DNA of 64,000 nucleotides, taken from assembly GCF_016706325.1 (NCBI RefSeq), contig NZ_JADJJX010000001.1, positions 124,001 to 188,000 on the forward strand, read 5' to 3'. The stretch's first letter is position 1, and every line of letters starts with the position of its first letter. The translations under genes and the position numbers were made by a program. The notes under the pieces are model-generated. The model had not been told where the DNA came from and ran no database searches. It saw only the letters and a list, made by a program, of their open reading frames with translations. The stretch comes from Methanothrix sp. (GTDB lineage Archaea > Halobacteriota > Methanosarcinia > Methanotrichales > Methanotrichaceae). Positions 58,776-64,000 of the stretch are shown here, piece by piece.

Positions 58776-60752
58776 CTATAGGTTCAATCTCGGATTCATA
58801 TTGATCTCCACCACCAGATCGTTGTAATCGGTGTCCTTCAGCCCGTAGAGATCCTCCCAGCGAAGCTGACATCTATTCGACCCGAGCTTCAGCTTGATGA
58901 CATGCGATTTCCCATCCTCATTCAGGCCGCTGTCGGTGTAAAAGCAGTTGCCATCCTGGGTCTGGAGGGCAAAGACCAGCCTGGTTCCTGCTGGATAGTC
59001 GCCTACATCAAAGCTCTTGCCCACGTTCTCCTGGACGGAGTCGAAGATCAGCTTCTTCTCAGGCTGATAGAGCCAGAATTGATTGTGAAGGGGAGTGTTC
59101 TTGCTGATCATCCTGGCCACCACATGGCTATCCTTCTCCAAAATCACATCCTCGCGAATGATGGGGGCCACAACTATCTCCACAGCAAGATCCCTGTAGC
59201 TCTTGAGGCGCATCCCATAGGACTTCTCCCAGCGCAGCTCCCACCTGTTATATCCAGTGGGAAGCTTTCGTACATGGCTCAAGAAGTCAGGGTTCTTCAC
59301 CTGGTCGGTGTAGAAGGTGTATCCCTCCAGGGTCTTGAAGGCAAATGTGAGCCTGGCTCCTTCCTGATGCTTTCCCAGATCTACTGCCTTTCCTATAGGG
59401 GCATCCAAGGTGAAGATCAACCGCTCCTCAGGAGAGCTGAGCCTGAACTCCTCTTTGGTGGGGGCATGCCTCCGTTTGAGGGTGGCAAAGACCCTTCCCT
59501 CCTTGGGCATCACCAGATCCTCAGTGGTGGCATTGAAGATCTCAATCTCCATGCTCACATCGTTGTAGTCCTTCTCTCCCAGGCCGTAGAGGTCCTCCCA
59601 ATCCATCTGCCATTTGTAGGTTCCCTTGCTGGTCTTATTGACGTGGTCACAGGCATCATCGTTCAAGAGCTGGTCGCTGTAGAAGACATGCCCCTCTGAG
59701 GTCTTAAGGGCAAATGTCAGCCTGGCCCCAGCGGGAAAGACGCCCAGATCAAAGATCGCCCCCACCTCGCAGTCCGCCGTCCGGAAGATCAACCTCTCCT
59801 CAGGGCGGTACAGCCATATCTCATTGTCCAGAGGGGTGTTCTTGCCGATAAAGCGCACAATCACCCTTCCCGACTTCGGCATGACCAGATCATCGTCTGC
59901 TGTAAACTGGACGCCATAAAAAGCGAACTGTCTGCCTATCCCACATTCCCCGTAGGCGATCTTGAACCAGCCGCCCTCTCCCCAACCCCTTCCCCAGCTA
60001 TTCTTGCAGATCCAGCAGCCTCTGGCATCATCGTAGCCCACTATGCAGACTGCGTGGTCGCCCACGTATCCGCCGTATGCATTCTGGTAGACGCCTTTCT
60101 CATAATAGAAGAAGTCCTCATAGACGCTCATCCCACCAATGAGGGGGCCACGCTGGCTGAGCCATTCCTTGACCTGGTTGCTGTTGGTTATGGTCCTCCA
60201 GTTCTCTATCTTGACCACCCTCTTGCCTCGGTCCGGGCAACTTCCTGTGCTGTTCCCCTGATATGGATTGCAATCCTCATCTGGAATCCCGCTGGACTGG
60301 GCATATCTCAGGGCAGGGATGAAGGTCCAGCCCCGCCCGCAGCAATCGCCGCAGCCCCTGAAGAAGAGATCGGCCTCAGAGAGGTCTGGATCGAGGGCGG
60401 GATCTCTCTTGAAGATCTCTAAATTGGCCTCGATGGCGGCCACTGTGGCAAAGGCAACACAGGAGCCGCACTGTTTCTGATCCTTCACCGGTGTCGTCCA
60501 GTCGTTTCCGGATACATCTCTCCAGTCCCACTGAGTGGGATAAATGGAGATCGTCCCCGCTTTTCCGGCGAGCAAGCGATCCCTTTCTGTCATCTCCTGG
60601 ATCATTGCTTTCTCTTCTTCTGGAACCACCAGCCCCAGATAGTTGGCCTTATCCTCTAAAGACAGCTCAGAAATGCTGGTCTTGCCCGCCGTCCAGGTCA
60701 GGTTCATTCCTTTGATCCTGCTTCGAATCTCTCTTATCACATCAGTTCCCAA
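58776..60752 (-). CDS. Papain-like (C1A) cysteine protease with three DUF4114-like repeats
   Basis: The 658-residue product has a proregion-like start with no signal peptide (1-75), then a papain domain (about 75-280): oxyanion Gln and catalytic Cys in KDQKQCGSCVAFA, His in GDHAVCIVGYDD, Asn in CKNSWGRGWGEGGW. Three tandem domains of about 110 residues follow (starts at about 285, 395 and 510), each opening with ED/DDLVMP-type edges and ending in W-(E)-DLYGL-K-D-YNDL, close to the DUF4114 YND motif. Such domains often bind calcium or surfaces. The lack of a signal peptide is odd. A cell-envelope target is likely but unproven. Confidence 0.85.
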   Translation of the reverse strand: MGTDVIREIRSRIKGMNLTWTAGKTSISELSLEDKANYLGLVVPEEEKAMIQEMTERDRLLAGKAGTISIYPTQWDWRDVSGNDWTTPVKDQKQCGSCVAFATVAAIEANLEIFKRDPALDPDLSEADLFFRGCGDCCGRGWTFIPALRYAQSSGIPDEDCNPYQGNSTGSCPDRGKRVVKIENWRTITNSNQVKEWLSQRGPLIGGMSVYEDFFYYEKGVYQNAYGGYVGDHAVCIVGYDDARGCWICKNSWGRGWGEGGWFKIAYGECGIGRQFAFYGVQFTADDDLVMPKSGRVIVRFIGKNTPLDNEIWLYRPEERLIFRTADCEVGAIFDLGVFPAGARLTFALKTSEGHVFYSDQLLNDDACDHVNKTSKGTYKWQMDWEDLYGLGEKDYNDVSMEIEIFNATTEDLVMPKEGRVFATLKRRHAPTKEEFRLSSPEERLIFTLDAPIGKAVDLGKHQEGARLTFAFKTLEGYTFYTDQVKNPDFLSHVRKLPTGYNRWELRWEKSYGMRLKSYRDLAVEIVVAPIIREDVILEKDSHVVARMISKNTPLHNQFWLYQPEKKLIFDSVQENVGKSFDVGDYPAGTRLVFALQTQDGNCFYTDSGLNEDGKSHVIKLKLGSNRCQLRWEDLYGLKDTDYNDLVVEINMNPRLNL

Positions 60753-61011
60753 GCTCCATAACCCCCTTGGTATATTGAGGTAATACAGATATAAACTTAT
60801 GTTTTTTTTAAATATTCTTATAGTTAATGTTTGTGGATAACCGGGATTTTAGCGAGGAAGATGTGGCATATATATCCAATACCAAAAAAGTATACTCAAT
60901 CTGATATATCGTATTTTATCGTAAACTATAAAATAAACTCAAGGAAGAAAGTTATTAATATCCCTCCACCTTAACCTATCCCGGGATCTGTCTCGGGAGG
61001 GGTCAGTCTCC
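60753..61011. promoter_or_regulatory. Divergent promoter region of the protease and YgjP-like genes
   Basis: This A+T-rich 259-base gap separates minus-strand protease and plus-strand YgjP-like gene. It carries several TATA-like words (taatatttt-like sequence near 60810, tatatatcc near 60870-60880). No repeat or palindrome is clear. Confidence 0.45.
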
Positions 61012-61503
61012 ATGGAGATCGTGGTGAAGAGATCTGCGCGAAGGAAGAAGACCATTCAGGCCCGGATGGTGGGAGGGAAGATGGAGGTCTTAGCTCCAGC
61101 CTCTATCTCAGATGCCGCCCTTCGGGTTCACATCGAAAAGCTTCAGATCAGGCTAGAGAAGAGGGTCTATCCCAAGGACGATCTGCATTTGAGCCAGAGG
61201 GCAGAGGCCCTGAACAAGAGATATTTTCAAGGGAGCCTCTCTTGGAAGAGCATTCGGTACTCCTCCCGCCAAGAGCACAGGCGTGGATCGTGCAACTGCG
61301 CCGCCCGGAGCATTCTCATAAGCTCCCGTCTGGCCAGCCTTCCCCAGTGGGTGGAGGACTATGTCATTATGCATGAGCTGGCTCATCTCATCGAGCCCAA
61401 TCATGGCAAGAGGTTCAAGGCTCTGGTGAACAGATATCCTCTGGCGGAGAGGGCGATTGGATTCCTGATGGCGTCCGAGACACTGGAGGCCAGGGGAGGC
61501 TAA
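61012..61503 (+). CDS. YgjP-like zinc metallopeptidase (DUF45)
   Basis: The 163-residue protein has the zinc-binding motif HELAHLIEPNHGKRF (HExxH then H) at about 123-137, typical of the SprT-like YgjP family. It begins MEIVVKRSARRKKTIQARM. Substrates are unknown. It is divergent from the papain-like protease and overlaps the YkgJ gene end by 4 bases. Confidence 0.88.
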   Translation: MEIVVKRSARRKKTIQARMVGGKMEVLAPASISDAALRVHIEKLQIRLEKRVYPKDDLHLSQRAEALNKRYFQGSLSWKSIRYSSRQEHRRGSCNCAARSILISSRLASLPQWVEDYVIMHELAHLIEPNHGKRFKALVNRYPLAERAIGFLMASETLEARGG

Positions 61504-61883
61504 AGGCCGGGCCCTGTGGGCAGGCACTTATTCACCTCTTCACTTCTCCACCCCCTCACTTCCCTACCTCCTCGCTTTCTATCTTCTCGCCTCTGCTCGC
61601 TCAAGTAACTGCACAGCAGGCAGATGGAGTCCTGGGGGCCGATCTGCTCGAACCTCTCGCAGGGGGTCTCCTTATAGCAGGGCAGACTGTGGATGGTGCA
61701 GGTCGCGATATCTCCCTCCTCCTTGGCTTCAAATACAAGATGAGGACAGATCTGCCCGGCAGGCTTCGAGATCATGGCCTCGGGATCACTCCTATCCAGG
61801 CTTCCATCGGGCAGAATTGACCGGGGATTGACCACCAAGATGTCCAGATGAATGCAGCACTGGCCACAGCGTTTGCATATCAT
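61500..61883 (-). CDS. YkgJ-like cysteine-cluster protein (second)
   Basis: The 127-residue protein starts MICKRCGQCCIHLD and has CPHLVFEAKEEGDIATC and CYKETPCERFE, then CLLC. Eight or more cysteines make this a metal- or cluster-binding protein of the YkgJ type. The start at 61883 fits the family. The C-terminal 30 residues are basic. Confidence 0.78.
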   Translation of the reverse strand: MICKRCGQCCIHLDILVVNPRSILPDGSLDRSDPEAMISKPAGQICPHLVFEAKEEGDIATCTIHSLPCYKETPCERFEQIGPQDSICLLCSYLSEQRREDRKRGGREVRGWRSEEVNKCLPTGPGL

Positions 61884-61958
61884 GATACTAATCCTATCAT
61901 CAATAGTAATAGACTTAAGGCTCCAGTGACAATAGGCCAATTGAGGAGGCTATTGGGC

Positions 61959-62516
61959 ATGAAGATATTGGTTGCTTTGGCAGATGGCTTCGAGGAGATC
62001 GAGGCCATGAACGTCATCGATATCCTGAGAAGGGCGGGTATAGAGGTGGTGACTGCAGGCCTGAAGGAGGGGATGGTGGAGGGCGCTCACGGGGTTCGGG
62101 TGCTGCCTGATACCACCTTGGACAGGATCGACCAGCAGGATCTTGATGGCCTGGTTCTTCCCGGGGGAGCGCCCGGCTTCATCAACCTGGGAAAGGATGA
62201 GAGGATTCTGAGGATGGCGCGGGAGATGAATCAGGCGAACAAGTATGTGGCGGCGATTTGTGCTGCGCCATCGGTTCTCATCAAGGCGGGCGTCCTACAG
62301 GGCAGGAGGGCCACTGTCCACCCCTCGGGGGAGGAGGAGGTGAAGTCCTGTGCTCAGTTCTCCAGTGATCGGGTGGTGGTGGATGGAAATATCATAACCA
62401 GCCGCGCTCCGGGAACGGCGATGGAGTTCGCCTTGAAGCTGGTGGAGGTGTTCCTCGGTAAGAGTAAGATGGAGCAGATCAAGGCGGAGGTCCTGGCGAT
62501 AAGCAAAGAGGATTGA
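61959..62516 (+). CDS. DJ-1/PfpI family protein
   Basis: The 185-residue protein matches DJ-1/PfpI: MKILVALADGFEEIEAMNVID, PGGAPGFINLGKDE and the nucleophile cysteine in AAICAAPSVL (about residue 102). Activities in the family include protease, glyoxalase and deglycase reports. The start at 61959 has GAGGAGG about 10 bases before it; a longer frame from 61848 is unlikely. Confidence 0.9.
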   Translation: MKILVALADGFEEIEAMNVIDILRRAGIEVVTAGLKEGMVEGAHGVRVLPDTTLDRIDQQDLDGLVLPGGAPGFINLGKDERILRMAREMNQANKYVAAICAAPSVLIKAGVLQGRRATVHPSGEEEVKSCAQFSSDRVVVDGNIITSRAPGTAMEFALKLVEVFLGKSKMEQIKAEVLAISKED

Positions 62517-62586
62517 GAAAGGCGTCATCTGATTAGGAGGGAAGGCAGCGCCCAGGTTCGCATTGCTGCACCCCCGGCCCGCAGAT

Positions 62587-62610
62587 ATCTCTCTCTCTTT
62601 TTCTTTTTTT
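62587..62610 (+). terminator. T-run terminator
   Basis: A tract of T broken by single C bases (62587-62610) lies about 70 bases after the DJ-1 gene stop. Confidence 0.45.
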
Positions 62611-62790
62611 AGAAGGCAGGCGAGGGAATCGCACTCGAAAGATGAAAACCAGATGGAGTCAATGAGCAGGTTTATATGGGCAGTGAAGGCGGATGTGCCT
62701 TGCAGCTGCCGCTCGCCACAAAACCCGCCAAGAATATCGAGTGGATTCCTTCCACTGGTTTCGATCTAACAATAACTATTTAAAGTAATA

Positions 62791-63357
62791 ATGCGATACA
62801 CACGCTTTGATAATGGGGAAAGTATGATTGCAAGCAACAAATATCCCATCTTTCCGAAAAAGGTGACTCGCTGGAGGTTAGCGGAGGATTTGGAGGCTTG
62901 CAGGTGGCTTTATAATCGGCTTCTCCAAGAGCTGAATGAAGCAAGAGATAGAGGAATCAAGCACAAGGTCCGCTATGCCCAGAACATGACTCCTTCTTTG
63001 AGGCTCATGGATCCAAAGCATCGCAGCATTCGTAATGCATCAGGGTCAAAATTCATATTCATGCCTCAGAACAAGGCTCAAAATTCTGATCGAAGATTGA
63101 TAAAAGCAGATCCAAAAGATGCCATTCAAAGGTGCTCTGCTTGTGGAGGCATCGAAGAAAAAGATCTATCGGCACGATCACATGAGCGCCCTTATTGCGG
63201 ACTCTTCTGTGATCGAGACTATAATGCCTCCATGAACTTGCTCACTGCAGGGATGGAGCAGCCCGCAGTGCTCATAGGACCAAAACTGCTAAGTCACTTA
63301 TCGGTGATGCAGGTCTCGGGGATGAAGTGGAAAGCCGCGCCCTTCAGGACGTGGTAG
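62791..63357 (+). pseudogene. Decayed TnpB (IS200/IS605-type) remnant
   Basis: The 188-residue frame keeps only the ends of a TnpB. The start has LEACRWLYNRLLQELNEARDRG, and the end has QRCSACGG then HERPYCGLFCDRDYNAS, the zinc-finger and final Asp region. The RuvC middle with the catalytic acids is missing by internal deletion, and one zinc cysteine is lost. It is therefore not an active nuclease. A short direct repeat of 18 bases is at 63355-63392, right after it. No TnpA is seen. Confidence 0.8.
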
Positions 63358-63393
63358 TTCGCATATGAATTGATGTTCGCATATGAATTGATT
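63355..63393. repeat. 18-base direct repeat after the TnpB remnant
   Basis: Two adjacent copies of ttcgcatatgaattgat lie at 63358-63374 and about 63376-63392. They could mark an element end or a small duplication. Nothing shows they belong to the TnpB element itself. Confidence 0.5.
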
Positions 63394-63448
63394 TTATGAT
63401 TTTATGTATTATCATTCTGGATAAGAATTGATCGAGGAGAGAAGAGCA

Positions 63449-64000
63449 ATGAGCAGAAGGGGGATAATTCTAATGCTGCTGGCGATGGCCCTCGCCGGCA
63501 GCGGGCAATGTACAGCAATCGAGATTGCAGCCTCCCAGGATGTCTATGTCAGCCTGGGAACAGGAAATGAGACAGTACACCGCCAGAGCGATACTCTGCT
63601 CTGTGCCATCACTGTGCCGGATGCAAACAATACCACACTGAACAGCTATCCAGGGGTCCCAGTGATTCAATTCAACCTCTCAGGGATAAACATCACCGGT
63701 GATGATGTGGCCATTTTAGTGCTCAAAGCAGCCTCGGTTCGCCAGATGGATCGATCGAGCATCGTGGCTTTGGTGGCCATCGGCTCAGACTGGGATGAGC
63801 AGTCGGACCTCACCACCTTTCTGGTGAACATCCTGCCTGCCAGGAATCTGATAGCGAAAAACGATCTCACTCTAATCAGCACCAATAGCGATGGCGATAG
63901 CATCTACGCTTTTGACGTCTCTCAAAAGCTCATCCAGGCCAAGGGAAAAGGGGATAAGGTATCTTTCCTGCTGGAGGCCATCGGCAATAACACAACAGAG
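63449..64000 (+). CDS. Secreted DNRLRE/CBM-like protein, cut by window end
   Basis: The open frame (ATG 63449, 184 codons seen, no stop) begins with a signal peptide MSRRGIILMLLAMALAGSGQ. The mature part includes VYVSLGTGNETVHRQSD, VIQFNLSGINITGDDVAILVLKA (shown in part: VIQFNLSGINI) and SDWDEQSDLTTF, wording of DNRLRE/disaggregatase-related carbohydrate-binding domains, found on methanogen surface proteins. Its start has GAGGAGAGAAGAG just upstream. The rest lies outside the window. Confidence 0.6.
   Translation, partial: MSRRGIILMLLAMALAGSGQCTAIEIAASQDVYVSLGTGNETVHRQSDTLLCAITVPDANNTTLNSYPGVPVIQFNLSGINITGDDVAILVLKAASVRQMDRSSIVALVAIGSDWDEQSDLTTFLVNILPARNLIAKNDLTLISTNSDGDSIYAFDVSQKLIQAKGKGDKVSFLLEAIGNNTTE

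Overview
The window is a stretch of chromosome from a methanogenic euryarchaeon, most likely a Methanothrix (Methanosaeta)-type member of the Methanosarcinales/Methanotrichales. This rests on the complete archaeal information-processing set (exosome, RNase P, proteasome, SBDS, Spt5, P-stalk proteins, aIF2-beta with a TRAM domain, GatD, double-length EndA), on coenzyme F420 genes (cofC, cofE), on two copies of the methanogen chromosomal protein MC1, on the siroheme-dependent haem route and on a stand-alone NifB. The genus is inference; no rRNA is present. TTG and GTG starts are common, and stop/start overlaps of 1-14 bases are frequent.

Layout. 0-2.3 kb: deoxyhypusine synthase-like gene, a lipoprotein, a CooT-type nickel protein, tRNA-Arg(UCU). 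2.3-9.6 kb, all minus strand: the archaeal exosome superoperon, read from rpl15e through COG1325, rnp3, rnp2, psmA, SBDS, rrp4, rrp41, rrp42, rpl37ae, rpoP, Brix and pcc1 to pfdB. 9.6-14.5 kb: a mixed region with a decayed ORF, small winged-helix and coiled-coil proteins, a cysteine-cluster protein, a phosphatase, an MBL-fold hydrolase and a PIN-tail/cupin fusion. 14.6-18 kb: ahcY, a phosphotransferase, a THUMP tRNA methyltransferase. 18.1-22.5 kb: two regulators, then spt5-rpl11-rpl1-rplP0-rpl12. 22.5-27.6 kb: MC1, cysC, a divergent GAPDH paralog coupled to endA, a small sirohaem sulfite-reductase-like protein with a CGGC protein. 27.6-34.2 kb: methyltransferase, membrane protein, peroxiredoxin, a frameshifted HDAC-family gene, trkH/trkA. 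34.4-40.7 kb: larC, then hemL-hemC-cobA/hemD-ahbC, a tetrapyrrole operon making sirohaem and haem. 41-50 kb: AAA ATPase, ACT regulator, alanine dehydrogenase, nifB, srp19, PHP protein, hflX, UPF0280, second MC1. 50-56.7 kb: cofC/cofE, eif2b, rpl10e, gatD, methyltransferase, rdgB, rnp4. 56.8-64 kb: an accessory stretch with TPR and secreted proteins, a papain-like protease carrying three DUF4114-like repeats, YgjP-like and DJ-1 proteins, a decayed TnpB, and a secreted protein cut by the window end.

How genes work together: RNA processing and decay (exosome, RNase P subunits 2, 3 and 4, EndA, Trm-G10), translation (ribosomal proteins, aIF2-beta, SRP19, GatD) and tetrapyrrole synthesis dominate. 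The sirohaem made by the hemC-cobA/hemD line would serve both ahbC and the sulfite-reductase-like protein. No virus, CRISPR array, intact transposon or integrated plasmid is visible. The most unusual pieces are the papain/DUF4114 protein, the GAPDH paralog with a degenerate nucleotide-binding loop, the PIN-cupin fusion, hairpins at the 5' ends of spt5 and rpl1, a 14-base palindrome in a divergent intergenic region, and several short tandem-repeat tracts.
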